Shown here: positions 30,171 to 44,500 of the stretch, one piece after another | Position numbering within the stretch: the stretch's first letter is position 1 | Layout of the letters: the number at the start of each line of letters is the position of its first letter | NCBI GenBank assembly: GCA_947184155.2 | Contig: CAMXCT020000507.1 | Coordinates: 124,001 to 188,000 of the forward strand | Origin: Cladocopium goreaui | Taxonomy: Eukaryota; Sar; Dinophyceae; Suessiales; Symbiodiniaceae | Direction: 5' to 3' | Length of the DNA stretch: 64,000 bases | Notes under the pieces: generated by a model | What the model was told of the DNA's origin: nothing | What the model saw: the letters and a program-made list of their open reading frames with translations, nothing else | Database searches by the model: none | Position numbers and translations under genes: made by a program

Positions 30171-33100
30171 ATGGTTAATGATGGTGATTGTTCATGGTGA
30201 AAGTAATGGTGAAAGTAATAACCAACATATGAAACATATGAGTTCGTCAATGGGAAGGATAATCCCATATATTATGAAAAATAAAAAATGTTTGAAACCA
30301 CCAACCAGTATCGATTGCACATCGGTGATTGATTGACATCAATCTTGCTGTCAGTCTTCCAGTCTTCAGCTCCTTTTGTTGCCGTGAAAAATCCTTCAAC
30401 GCAGGGGTTAAACATTAAACGCCTGGTGTTTCCGCTTCGCTTCGTGGAAGCGGGTTCGGTCGGGTTCGGACGTGATCGTCCAACCAGATTTTGTGGCGGC
30501 GTTCTCGTTTGCGCTTCAAGGGCGGCCCGCCCGGTGGATGGTGGGCACAACGCGGGCATTGAGCACAAAAGCAAGTGACAAAGTCTGTGCCTCAAAGCGA
30601 GTGGTTGGCAGATTCCGAAGCTGAACAAAAACATCTAATCTCAATCTGACAAATATCAATAATGATAACTTGATAACAAATTCAAACAGATTCAACCCTC
30701 CGAATTGCGATTTGATTGGACTATTGGAAAGGCATATTTTTTTAGCACCTTGAAATCTGTTGAAACATGTTGTTTTTCAGATTGAATCAAGGCCTCGGAA
30801 TCGAAATACGGAAGAGACAGAGGTACTTCTTGACCCCTTTCCTTGCCTGTAATAGGGTCTATCCGCTCTGACAGCATCACTGCCACGGCGTACCAAACTT
30901 CAAACGTCCGCTGGCGGATTCTGAGCGGCTTCGAATTCGAATGCTCCCTGCATTGTGAGGGCGGCCTGGAATGCCTTGGACAATGCGATGAAGGACTCCA
31001 TGGTCCATTGTGGCATTGTGGTCATTTTAAGGGGGACTCCAATGTTGATGTTGCCTTTGACTTTTTCCAGTTGGAGGGAGCCAAGAAGGACTTTTCTTCG
31101 GATCCTATTTCGCTACAAACTACAAGTGGCTATGCGTACGCACAAAGAGAACAAACATAATAGGCAAACACACAAGTTTCATCATGTTTCCTCAGGATCT
31201 GTGCCTTTATTACACTAACTTATATGTCGACTTATATGGTCTTCATTGGTCTTCAAAAAACATCAGTCTAAAAATCACCTGAGTCTGCTAAACCTTGAGA
31301 AAAACTTGCACAAAAAAAACAGCCAAGTGCAATCCATTCACTGCCCTGTTGGACTTTGGACACAGCAGAGAACGCTCGATGCATCCCCAACTTCAGGGGG
31401 AGAATCAGTTTTTTCCAGTGATGAAACACGCGGGTCGCGCGTCATGACTTGGAGACTTTCTGAAAAGACATCAACAATTAATGACTCTGTGTTGCCGCAA
31501 AAACGTCTTCAGTAGCAAAAATCCAAAAATGAAAGTCAGCTGGAAACTGCTCCATTCCTCCTGTGCAAGGGCCAGCAACCTGGTTATAAGCTGTGCTTAA
31601 CCCTGGCAGTTTAAATCATCACGCCACACCACCGACATTCCAAAGGCTGATCTTTTTGCAAAGCACAAGGACTGAAAGAACAGATTCAGTACAGATGTGT
31701 TGCAGTGGTTATAGATGGTTATAGTGGTTGTGGCATATGACGTGCAAAACTTCAAACTGTGCTTGCACGTTTGGAGGGTAAGACTATGCGATTCACTTCT
31801 GGACCATACTAACACATGATTGCTCAAAAATAGATTTCAAGAAGCAACAAACAACATCAATTGCTTCTCCTTGATCTGTGCGGCCTTTGGCCCTCCAAAC
31901 CTCGCCAGGAATGGTTCACCATCTTTGCCCTCCGCAATGGAGGTCTACACCAAAGCTTCTACAACGCAGCTTCTCTTAGATGTCCAAAGCTGCATCCACT
32001 GTGCTCCTGCAGTGGGCCTGCCGAAAACAGGGAGATCATATATGATATTATATGATATCATATGATTCCTGAGGATCGAAATGACATGGTAAATCCTGGC
32101 CATCTTATGTAGAAAGATGTCTCAGGCGTCTTTTCAAGATCTGTGAATAGTTGGCCAGAGCATCTTGGGTGCCATCAATGATCATGCCAGACGTGGCAAG
32201 GTGGCTGAACATCATCTCAAGATCACTCAATCACTCAATATGGAGATTGTGAGCCATATCCAAACTTGAAGCCATATCCATATGGGATCAACTGCAGGTC
32301 AAACATGGTCAAACTAACACACAAAAAGGGATTATCATGTGTTGTTTCTATATAACTTGACAGTTGATGGATTATCAATTGGCTATCAAGAAACAACACA
32401 TCATCAATTTTCGTGGATCCATAGGCCCCAAGCTCGCTCGAAAAGCACCACACCTATGAGGCCCTGCTGGTTGGTGCTGTCCTGGCCTTAGCGTTGGCAT
32501 CCATCCGGATGATCCATGACCCATCCGCCGTTTCGGCGAAGCCAAAATTCCTGGGCGACGGACTAAGGCCAGTCCTGTCTCGGGAAAAGCCATCTGTGCT
32601 GGGCCCGGACCTCGGGATGTCGGGGCTCAACTTCTCGGCAGATCACGGGTTTTTCGCAATAAAAACATGGGAGAACACGGGTTTTTCGCACCCATCGTTC
32701 CGTGAAAATCAGCACCCAAATCCACCAGTGGAATCCAATTTTTCGATGGCTGGGGATGGTGGCAATAGCCACCATCGATCCCTGAGGCACCAGCAGCCGC
32801 CAATCAAGCGTTCAAGGCTCACTTTGCACTGCCCTTTGCCAAAGATCAAAAGTTTTCAGAACACTGTTGGGAAATGTTGGGAACCTTCCGGCCAAGTTTG
32901 GATGAACCAGTCTATGGCAACTTTGGAAACCCTTTGGAAACCCCAAACTACAAGTTGTCAACAAAAATCAACAACTGCAAGGAGTCACTGTGATGCTTTT
33001 TTAGTGTCACTGCTATCAGTGTGAACAGCATGTAATCCAACCTGCTTGGCGCGCAGGGGCTGAAATTGAAGCACTTGTTGCTGTGCCATCTGCCTGGGAT

Positions 33101-35400
33101 TTGATAGGTGGTTTATCCCATTATTTATAGGGTTTCAACCATCCAAGGTGATGCAGGATTTCTTCCATCCACAGTATATATGTACATATATATATATATA
33201 TATATTATATAGTATGTATTTATATATATAGTATGTATTTATATATATATACCAAGGAGCCGGGCCTTTTTAACCAGATAAATAATGATAAATGTACCTT
33301 TGAACGATGTTGATCGTTATTTCTTTGTCTGAAACTTGGCTCGCGAAAAGAACCATCCAGGATTCAGCTGTTTCAGCTGAGGAGCTGGTATTGAGCCTGT
33401 TGAAGCTGCCTCTCAAGCCTCAATGCACTGGGCAAACATGAACATCGCCCTTGATGGATGGAGGCTCATCCGAATGGTAGAGGTTTTTTGTAACCCCCGG
33501 AGTTAGATAGAGCATATGAACATTCAAATCCCACTAAAATAGTGAACCTAGCATGTTCCTATCTTTTTGGGAGCTATATTCATGGCCAACTCTCTTTCTT
33601 AGATCTCAACAAATCATTGTGTATATAGCTTATATGCGTGGTATTCTGTGGTTCTGCAATTATAATGTGTATATATATATATATATTCTACATCATGCTT
33701 ATATATGACTGCTCCATAGTTTTTCACTTCAGCTCCAAAATGGTCAGGCTTTTTCGTACTGAACGGCCCGCAGCCAAGGAGCATTTCCAGCAGAGAAGCG
33801 ATGCTCGCCTTCTTCCTGGGACCCCCAAAAGGCCAACTTCAGAAACTTAAGGCCAACTGATCAGAGATGGAAATTACAACCTGTTCAAATAAAAAAAATA
33901 GTTCAAACATGTCTTCAACTATTGAGTTTTAAATGTTTACATACATCTTGTGGTTTGAGTGAAAATACGTTGCACCACATAAGTGGTTTACAGAAGTCAA
34001 GCCCGATTCATGGTCTATGGCAATCCCGAAATAGATAGAAAAGTGGGACACCTGGGAAAAATGATGGATAAATTTATCATGAGTCTCAACTAGTCCATAT
34101 CCTGAAAACACGTTTCAGCATTGTTTTCAGGGTTGCAATACATGTTCTTCAACCACCAAAAAGATAGAAAAGTAAACTATTTCTCTATCAGAGGGTGCTA
34201 TACTACAAAACTCATGTCATTGGGGTTGCTACACACAAGACTCTTTTTTGGTGGATTTATTGTTATCTTTTTTGGGGGTTGTAACTTTATAGTGAAAGTT
34301 AACATGTTAAAACTGATCGTAAAAGTTGAAACTGATAGTAACCTGCAATGATAGTTAACCCTATAGTAAAAGTTACTTATCAGTTGTAGTAATCAAATAT
34401 TTATACTCTCTATAATACCCAATAGTGTACTAAAAATAATTTAACAGTGAAATACTGTTAGTGACCCCCAATAACCAATGATCGTATTTTACAAGTTAAG
34501 TAATGATGTCACTTAACTTATAACTGATAATAACGCGTGAATTTAAATACTAACATAGCCAATCCCCAATAGTTAAGATTAGTAACCTTCAGTAACCCCC
34601 AATATTTAATACGTGTACTTAAATACAATTGGTTAATAGTAATAACCAATAACCAATGATACTCAAAACTACACTCCTGTTGTTTTCGTAACTAGAATAA
34701 CTAGAAGTTTAAACAATAATTGTCGATTGATGATCTATAGTTAACCAATGATACAATGCGGCGCCCCCAGTTTTAATTTGCTTAAAAAAAGAGCACATTA
34801 ACTAGAGTTACAATAATAAGTATCTCAACAGTATCTCCATAAACAATAAAGTTATAAGTCATAAAGTATCATTATGGTTTATGACACAAATATGGTTTAT
34901 CTATCATATATATATATGATATCTCATTAGAACATATTAGAACATATTAGAACTAAAGTATCTAAAAAAAACATTAGATGTATAAGTACTTAGTTTTAAC
35001 TTAAATCATTACTATTAGATAGTACCATATATATCCATATATAACTATCAGTACTTAGATGTTATACTATTAGATGTATAAGTACCATATATAAACCAAA
35101 CTGAGATTAGCTGAGGTGCCCTGGAGCCGATGAAATGCGGCTGTAGAGGATTTTCATCTCCTGGCAGATGGCTCAATTTTGATTTGGTGCCAGCAAAAAA
35201 AAACACATGGGATTGATCTTCAGTTTATTTGGAGTTATATTGGGCTTATATATAATATATATAATATAATATATATATATAATATAATATATAAAATATA
35301 TATAATATATAATATAATATATAATATATAATATATAAAATATATATAATATATAATATATAATATATAATATATAATATATAATATATAATATATATAT
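30171..35400. other. Mostly AT-rich DNA with a few coding-like fragments
   Basis: A CACCAACCAG end of the CTGGTTGG MITE family lies near 30,300. At 31,873-32,037 (plus) a frame with CPKLHPLCSCSGPAENRE recalls the Cys-rich tail of LINE-type reverse transcriptases, but this is weak. A plus frame at 32,440-33,024 is open with no motif. 33.2 kb and 33.6-35.2 kb are (AT)n-rich with recurring ATAACCAATGATA-like words and no gene. Confidence 0.35.
30794..31010 (-). CDS. Coding-like exon fragments, unidentified
   Basis: The minus strand shows a good frame containing FEVWYAVAVMLSERIDPITG and SLPYFDSE, ending at a GC-type donor near 30,794 and starting after an AG near 30,930. Upstream, in another phase, ESFIALSKAFQAALTMQ follows an AG|G. 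These have the look of two exons of one gene whose family I do not recognise. Their relation to the SRPK-like kinase on the other side of the retrotransposon is unknown. Confidence 0.35.
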
Positions 35401-35415
35401 ATATAATTATATATA
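35235..35415. repeat. AT-only repeat (TATAATA words)
   Basis: Nearly pure A/T with TATAATATATAATAT-type units. It probably lies just beyond the 3' end of the PUF gene or in its last intron. Confidence 0.85.
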
Positions 35416-35528
35416 GTTGACTTTGAAATCAGTATTTGATGCTGGGCTTATCGCTTTCGAGTCTCGTGCTGTATCAAATGATCCATGGCGGTGATCCATG
35501 GGTTTTTTTTCGTCGTCAAGTCCAGTGC

Positions 35529-38500
35529 CTCAGGGCCGCGACTGTACTCCACCAAACTGTTTGCGACATACTTGCCGAACCTAACCAGGTGGCCATGACT
35601 GGTGAATGGCAAACATACACAAGCCATGGAAAAAAAACTGATCTTGGGGATGGTGAAATTGGCGTTCCCATAATTTCACATATTAGAATATGTTATAATC
35701 ACCCACACACCTCATAAACCCTAATTGCGGGAAATACTTCAGTTACTAGTTATTATCGACATAAACCCTAGTTGAGTTGGTTTAGTCATGTAGTTAAGTT
35801 ATAATACTGGTTGGTGGTTGACCTACCCCCTGAAAAATACCCATGCCAACTATTGGGGAAAATACAATTCATGTTCCAAACCACCAACCAGAATATGTCA
35901 TAATCCCATGATTACACCACCACCTTGTAGGACAAAAAGGTGATGTCTGTACAACAAAAACGACACTTTCGACAGGGTCTGCACAACATCTACAACATGG
36001 CTCCGGTGGCTTTGTCTGAAAACTGGGGATACTCCCCAATGAAAAACGCCATGTTTATGGATTTCTATGTGGAAAAACCATGAAAGAAAACCATCGAATT
36101 TGGATAAAATTGCTCGATTTTCCTGATGATTTTCAGGTATCCCAGGTCTCACCGCCTGTCATCCATCAGCTGCACCAATGGGGAAGACCGGTCTGAAGGA
36201 TCCTGGCAGGGTCGAGCCTCTAGTGGTGTACCACAATGGGTCATACTATGAATCAAAAGTAAGAGTCATTTAATATGATATGGATTGATATGGAATGGTA
36301 TGCTCAAATCATTTATTAATTCATTCCATGTCGTGAAATGTCATATAGATAATTATTCATGTAGATCATACCTTGCCATATGTTGCGATATGTTGCAATA
36401 TGTGGCAATACCATCGTCACCATGTATATATATATAATGAATTTATGATATTATACATAGATTATATATTATATATTTTATATTATATATATATCATATC
36501 ATATATATATATATTATAATATATATATTATATTAATTATATCATATATATATTAAATATCAAATATATTATATATTATATATCAAATATACTATATATT
36601 ATATATCATATATATTATATATCATATATACTGTAATAAATATATATTATATATAATATAAAATATAATATAATATATATATATATATTATAGATAATAT
36701 AACATATATATATATACTATATATAAAAATTATTATCATTATTATTATTAATAACCTTCCCCTCCCAACGTCCCAATCCGAAACAACGTCGGTTGGCCTT
36801 GGGCGCAGGTCCAAGCACAGCGCGAATCAATCGCTGACGTTCTTCCTTCAAAAAGGCTGCCTCGGTGCCACGTCTTTGTCGGGGGGGTCCAACAAACAGT
36901 TAACAAACATGACCATCAATGGATTGGTTTAAGGGAAAATCTACAGGAAACCATGTTTTTTACCATCAAATATAGGTCTTTCCTGTAAATTTTCCCATCA
37001 TCCAATTCTATGAGACCATCATATAATTCTATATCATGTTATTATGATCCTATTGTGATAAACAAGGAAAGCTACACAATTATCATATTATTTTGATTCT
37101 TTAATCATAAAACATGAATGATATGATTCTATGTCATTATGATACATCCTATATCATATCATATATCATCCACTAAACATGGATTGTTATTATGATATCA
37201 TCTGTTTACAACATATCAATCCATATTATCATCCGTTAAACATGGATTGTTAGTATGATATCATCCCATACTATCATCCATTAAACATGGATTATTATTA
37301 TGATATTATCCATTAAACACATATCAATCTATATTCTCATACGTTAAACATAGATTATTATAATATCATCCATTTAAAAAAGATATCATCCCATATGATC
37401 ATCCATTAATGTTGACCTACGATTTATCAAAGCCCCCTGAATAAAGCTATGTTTCCAAAATTAATAATAAATGACCCCTAAATTAAGCATATCAAACATA
37501 TCATCCCATCGCCGCCGCCATCCGCTGTTGGATTCTGTCACCGAGGCCAGTGCATGTTCACCAGTCGTGGAGGCCTTGCACCGCTGCTACGAGCTTTGTT
37601 ACAGCTATGTGTATCTGTATGTATATTAGCATATATATATATATAGTCTATGTTACATATAAGTATGTTAAATATGTTATATATATATATATGTTATATA
37701 TGTTATCTATATTATATACGTATGTTGAATATGTTATATATGTTATACAGAATTAAGAACACTAACACTAACAATGCCTAACAGTAATAATCACAATATT
37801 TTTATATGTTTTGGAAATATATGACTCTTACACTTTTGCTAGTGAGCATCTTAATAAACTTCACCATCAATGGATAAATCGAACCCGGGGGTTCCCATGG
37901 TTCCCATGGCTGGGGTGCCTCAAAGCACTTCTCGACCACGTTACTGGCGTGCTTGTCCTTGCCGAGCTCCAAGACCTCCGGGAAGCTCCATCGTCTGGTG
38001 ATGATAATGGGTGATAATAAATGATCCAATTAGTTATTTACATATTATTTAATGTTAATGGTTAGTTAATCCCTACGGATCCAAGTACCTTCTTAGGAAG
38101 TGTTTGGGATCATTTAAATGATTGGTGGTTAACCATAATAATTGGATCATTTAAATAGCATCCATTATGGGATTAACTAATTGGATCATTGTCCCATAAC
38201 TAACCATAATAATATTATTTAATGTTAATGGTTAGTTAATCCCTATGGATCCAGTTGTACCTTCTTAGGAAGTGGGACTGGGGTATAATTTACTATAATT
38301 TGGAGGCTTAAGTACCTTCTCAGACAGTGTTTGGATCCATAGGGAATGTTAATGGGTGATGTTAATGTTAATGGGTCTTAATTTGTTACATGGTCCAGCC
38401 ATTAACATGGAACCAACCAATTAGAGTGGTTGATAATAGACCAGGATCATCGATCATGGTGGTTTCATGTCATGATCATATTACTGGTGGTTGACCTACC

Positions 38501-41500
38501 CCTCTGAAAAATATGAGTCAGTTGGGATGATGAAATTCCCATATGGGAAAACAAACAATGTTCCAAAGCACCAACCAGATTATAATGGATGATATAACGG
38601 ATGATATACCATCATTGATTAATTAACATGAATGATTATCATCTAATTATCTAATCTAATACCTAATGCTTAATATATATATATACTGTGAGTTATAATC
38701 AGTACAATATCATTGTCTAATAATCACTACATATATAAATACATATTCATATATACTATCCAGTATAATTATGACATCCATGATACTGTCTGTTCAATCA
38801 TCTATAAAGATACACCGCTACTATGAAAAAATATATATATCCTTGGACTTGAACTATGGTGAAATCGCCTTGAAGATTTGGGACTCACTGAGGCTGGAAC
38901 ATAATTGCACACCTCGTTGACGATACTCCTGCGGTCTCACAATATGAGTGGTTCATGGTGCAAAATGCATGGCATGAACTCAGCGCAACTGGCAACTGAG
39001 CATCCAACTTCTTGTGTTCAGGGTTGCCATGCTCGAGAATGTGACGAATGACCTGAATTCGTTACAATCTACGAATCTATACTTGAAGGATCACCCCACT
39101 TAGAAAGTGGTTCATCACTCTGATTTAGTAAGTCCAACAAGTATCCCAAGGTTATCCCATTTCTACATGGCTCATAATCCAAGTTGCGAATAACTACAAC
39201 CCCTAATGCAGAACTCCGTCCCTTGTTGTGGCCGAATTGAGCTCGTCACATAGTTGCCATATGGATCAGTGGAGAGCTTTCTGATGCCTCGATGTGATTC
39301 AAAAGGCATACCTAGCTGACCTAAAACACGAAATGAAAAACTCGATCCCAGCAATTTTCAGCTTACCATCCACCTATATCCAGGCGTTTCACAGGTTTCA
39401 AACCGACATGAGAATTTTCCGTCTGCCCCCATCTGTGGCGCGTTGGGTTTCACAACGGCTGGGTCCAAGTCGCTTCGAAGAATCTGACGCAACATCCGTT
39501 CCAGTCGCTTTGGGGTGCAATGCCTCGATCTGAACACGAAAAGCGGCGCTAAAAGAGAGACATGGTGAAAAACATGAATATCCACTAAATATAATTAAAT
39601 ACCATAATTTAAATTATATTATTTGATATCAATATCATTCAATTTCTAATATTTCTATATTCAATCCTCTGGAATATCAGGGCGGATTTCCAGTTGGACC
39701 TTTTGTGTCGAATATGTATCAATTTTGACCAATGGTATCTTTTTGACTACTGTGGCCATTTTCAAGAATACGATCAGATTCTTAGGAATAGTATCGCTGG
39801 TCTACTGGCCGGATTTGACAAAAAGACCGTACAAGGTACAACTTTTTGCATTTGGCACCTTTCTTTGGCTGACCTGACTTTGCTTTGCGCATTTTGATTT
39901 TTCTGGGCAAGAAATTCCCGGTGAAATGGCGGAAATGCCCGCGAAAAAAGGCGAAACTACCCAGAGTCAACGCGACTGGACAATGACAACATTTTTTTTC
40001 AATGGACGTTTCTATTCTGGACGGGAATGTGTAACCAAGGAATAATTGAATATAGTAATATATATATATATATACATAATATACGTATACAAATATCGAG
40101 AGAGAGGACAATTAGGACAACCATGAATACACTGTTACCAGTTGGGGCTGGAAAGCTTAGCCGTTATGAGGTTAAATGCTGGATGTAGATTGGTTTATAT
40201 AATTTTTACGTGTGTGTATATATATGATTATATAATTATATATATGTATATTGTGTAACCTGTATATATAATATACCACGACAGATGGGCACCAACTATT
40301 TCAAGCAGCCTCTCCGGTTTCACTGAGCGCCTCTCGTTTCAACAACTAGGAATCACAGGTACAACTGATACTTGGAACAAGTACCTGCCTTTTTGCAAAG
40401 AGCAAAAGCCATTTGTCATGTTGGGCTGGATGTTGCAAAACAAATCACTGGCAGCTCACCAACACACCCAGAAGCACTAACATCCGAAGACTACTTGGAA
40501 ATGCCACGCCGTCCAGGGTCAGGTTGAAGTCGCAACCAAACGTCAAGCTCTGCAAATTGCCTGGGAAGGTCACGCCCTCCAGGTTCTGGTTGAAGTTCTG
40601 CCCAAATGTCAAGCTTTGCAGATTGTCTGGGAAGGTCACGCCCTCCAGGTTGCGGTCGAAGTCGCAACCAAACGTCAAGCTCTGCAAATTGCCTGGAAAG
40701 GTCGCGCCCTCCAGGTTTTGGTTGAACTCATCACCAAACGTCAAGCTCTGCAGACTGCCTGGGAAGGTCACGCCCTCAAGATTCTGGTTGAACTCATCAC
40801 CAAACGTCATGCTCTGCAAATTGCCTGGGAAGGTCAGGCCCTCCAGGTTCTGGTTGAACTTCTGACCAAAGGTCAAGGTGTGCAGATTGCCTGGGAAGGT
40901 CACGCCCTCCAGGTTCTGGTTGAACTCATCACCAAACGTCAAGCTCTGCAAATTGCTTGGGAAGGTCACGCCCTCCAGGTTCTGGTTGAAGCAGGCGCCA
41001 AACGTCAAGCTCTGCAAATTGCCTGGGAAGGTCAGGTTTGGTTGAACACCAGGTCAAGGTGTGCAGATTGCCTGGAAGGTCACGCCCTCCAGGTTCTGTT
41101 GAACTCATCACCAAACACCAAGCACTGCAGATTGCCTGGGAAGGTCACGCCCTGTAGGTTGTGGTTGAAGCAAGCGCCAAACGTCAAGCTCTGCAGGTTA
41201 CCTGGTAAGGTCACGCCCTCCAGGTTCTGGTTGAACTCATCACCAAACGTCAAGCTCCGCAGATTGTCTGGGAAGGTCACGCCCTCCAGGTCTGGTTGAA
41301 GCAGGCGCCAAACGTCAAGCTCTGCAGATTGCCTGGTAAGGTCACGCCCTCCAGGTTCTGGTTGAAGCAGGCGCCAAACGTCAAGCTCTGCAGATTGCCT
41401 GGTAAGGTCACGCCCTCCAGGTTCTGGTTGAAGCGGGCGCCAAACGTCAAGGTCTGCAGATTGCCTGGTAAGGTCACGTCCTCCAGGTTCTGGTTGAACT

Positions 41501-44500
41501 CATCACCAAACGTCAAGCTTTGCAGATTGCCTGGGAAGGTCACGCCCTCCAGGTTCTGGTTGAAGTTCTGCCCAAATGTCAAGCTCCGCAGCTTGTGTGG
41601 GAAGGTCACGCCCTCCAGGTTCTGGTTGAACCCATCACCAAACGTCAAGCTCTGCAGATTGTCTGGGAAGGTCACGCCCTCCAGGTTCTGGTTGAAACTC
41701 TTCCCAAACGTCAAGCTCTGCAAATTGCTTGGGAAGGTCACGCCCTCCAGGTTCTGGTTGAACCCCCAACCAAAGGTCAAGCTCTGCAAATTGCCTGGGA
41801 AGGTCACGCCCTCCAGGTTCTGGTTGAAGCAGGCGCCAAACGTCAAGCTCTGCAGATTGCCTGGTAAGGTCACGCCCTCCAAATTCTTGTTGAAGCAGGC
41901 GCCAAACGTCAAGCTCTGCAGATTGCCTGGTAAGGTCACGCCCTCCAGGTTCTGGTTGAAGCAGGCGCCAAACGTCAAGCTCTGCAGATTGCCTGGCAAG
42001 GTCACGCCCTCCAGGTTCTGGTTGAAGCGGGCCCCAAACGTCAAGGTCTGCAGATTGCCTGGGAAGGTCACGCCCTCCAAATCCTGGTTGAACATCCAAC
42101 CAAATGTCAGGTTTTGCAGGGTCTCTGGCAGGTTGCGCAAATAGTAACTGGTTGTGGCACCTTCTATGCATGTCAACCCTTCCAATGCAAGTGGGTCTTC
42201 TTGGCTTGCCGTTCCTTGAACAAAGGACCATGCATCACCCAGATCCGTTGGACAAAAGGTACACGTCAATGTCGCTTCCTGGCCCACAATACCTTGCTCT
42301 TGCAAGGTCTTGTCGAGCATCAACTGAGAAAGGTCTTGATACAAATGACATTTTGCACCCGGTTTTGATGGGAGTTTCCCTGCAACCATCTTTCGCACTT
42401 CGTGGCCGGTGCAAACTGCAGCAACCTTCGCTCGCATCAATTCTTCACCGCTCAAGCCACACACCTTGAGGTCCACCAGGTGAAGTTGAGGCAGTTGGCC
42501 GCTGAGGGCAGAAACATCAGGTCCCGCCGTATCACCAAGGCTGTTGGTCGACATTGAGGCAGGGGGAGCCCTTGCGTGGTTGAACCAATTTCAGAAATAT
42601 ATGTTCTGAAAATGGGTAGAAATGTTCTGATTCTCCGAGCAACATTGTGCAACATCTAAACCTCTCTGATTGCTGAGTATTCACAGGAGCCATCAAAGGG
42701 AAGTGGTGCAGTAGTTAAGCCTTTTCCATCTGCTTGTGGATTCCGCTCCAAAACAAGGAGGCAAAGAAGGAGACGCACTGTGGGTTGAAATTCTGCGGGG
42801 CTCAAACAGGTTCTCAGAGTCGGATCCCAAAGATGAAGCCACACCGGTAACAACCATGGGGCAGAACGGCTGACCCCATTCTTTAACGAAAAAGTTATCC
42901 AAATCATCCCACCCAACTACTCCGGCAATTTCCACCATGTTTGGCTATGGATGATATGTAATTACCCATATCTTTATGGTTACACCTGGTCAAATTCCAA
43001 ATTTTGTTGGCGAAAGCATAATGTTTGGCAAATCCCCCACATTGCCTTTGGATACAATTGGTATGTAATTGGTAATATACACCATTATTAATGATATTCC
43101 ATAACATCTCATACGCCCTTTAAAAAAAATGCTTAGACCCCACTTCATCTACCCTCTAGTTATGACGTTCACAGTTCGCCATGGTTTGGTATCGATGGCC
43201 CATAGAACGAAATAGATGATCTTCCCAGCGAACGAAACCTCCATTGATTTTCGGGATTTTCCATGGCTACCCTCTGGTTATTTAACATAGCCATGGAAAA
43301 TGGCCCATTTATAGATGATTTTCCCATTGAAACCTCCATTTATAGGGGATTTTCCATGGCTATGTTAAATAACCAGATGGTATATACTATGTTAGTCATA
43401 ACCAGATGGTACCAAGCCATGGATCCATCGATCCATGGATCATCATCACCGTCCGATCCAGGGGTTTTCTGAGGAGTCGGACTCCAAAAGGCGTTGAATG
43501 ATGCGACATCCATAGATGTGCGCAGCCATGGCTTCAGCCTTGTCCTCACAAAGGGATATATGGATCTGTCTGAAAAAAAAAACCAACGGCACTTCAGATT
43601 CATGGCATCATGGAAAGCATGATATGTATATATATAATCTTACATATATATATATAATCTTATATATATATATATAAGATAATCTTATATATATACCAAG
43701 TACATCATGTAGCTATATATGTTATACGTTATATGGTGTTACATTATGTCAAATGATGGCACATGATGTCACATGATATTACAGTATATGTCAACCCTGG
43801 ATTCATAAACTCTGTGATTGGCGTGTTACCCCCATGAAATACAGTGAACTCCCTTGATTGATAAACTATGTTATTCGAGTGTTACTCTCTTGATATCAAT
43901 ATACATATATATATATATATCATAACATATTATATATATATATATCATGACATATATTATCATATTATTAATATATGGCTATGGATCAATACCTATTAAT
44001 ACCACTATTTTGATGTTCACCAGGGGTACAAGGTTTTGACACACTGCCATATAGGAATCCTTCCACCCACCCCCCCCCACTCTTTATTAATGGGTCCTCC
44101 ACAGCCTCCACGACAAACGACACGGACTCCGGCGGCATTTGTTCGATGCACTTCTGGACCACGTGGTTGCCATGCATCGACTTGATGCAATCCTTAACGG
44201 TTACCCTCTGGTAATTTAACATAGCTATTGAAAATGGCCATTTATAGTGGATCTTCCCATTAAAAATGATGATTTTCCATAGTTATGTAACAGTTTACCA
44301 GAGGGTAACAGCGGAGATGGTCGAAGATCGGAAGTGCTTCTAGATAGATCATTGGATACATCGATAAATGGTGAACTATCAATGATCAATAGTTGGATAT
44401 ATCGATTAATATCATGATTCATATCAATACTTGGACCTAGTGGTACCTGAAATTTATCATGATATATATATATATATCAGATATCAAAATAAACTATCCG

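Noticed and set aside
40413-42144. Long plus-strand frames across the FNIP-like array (GKVTPSRFWL repeats)
   Set aside because: Antisense shadow: the 66-bp period keeps both strands open, and the minus strand has the unique N-terminal domain and the known repeat pattern.
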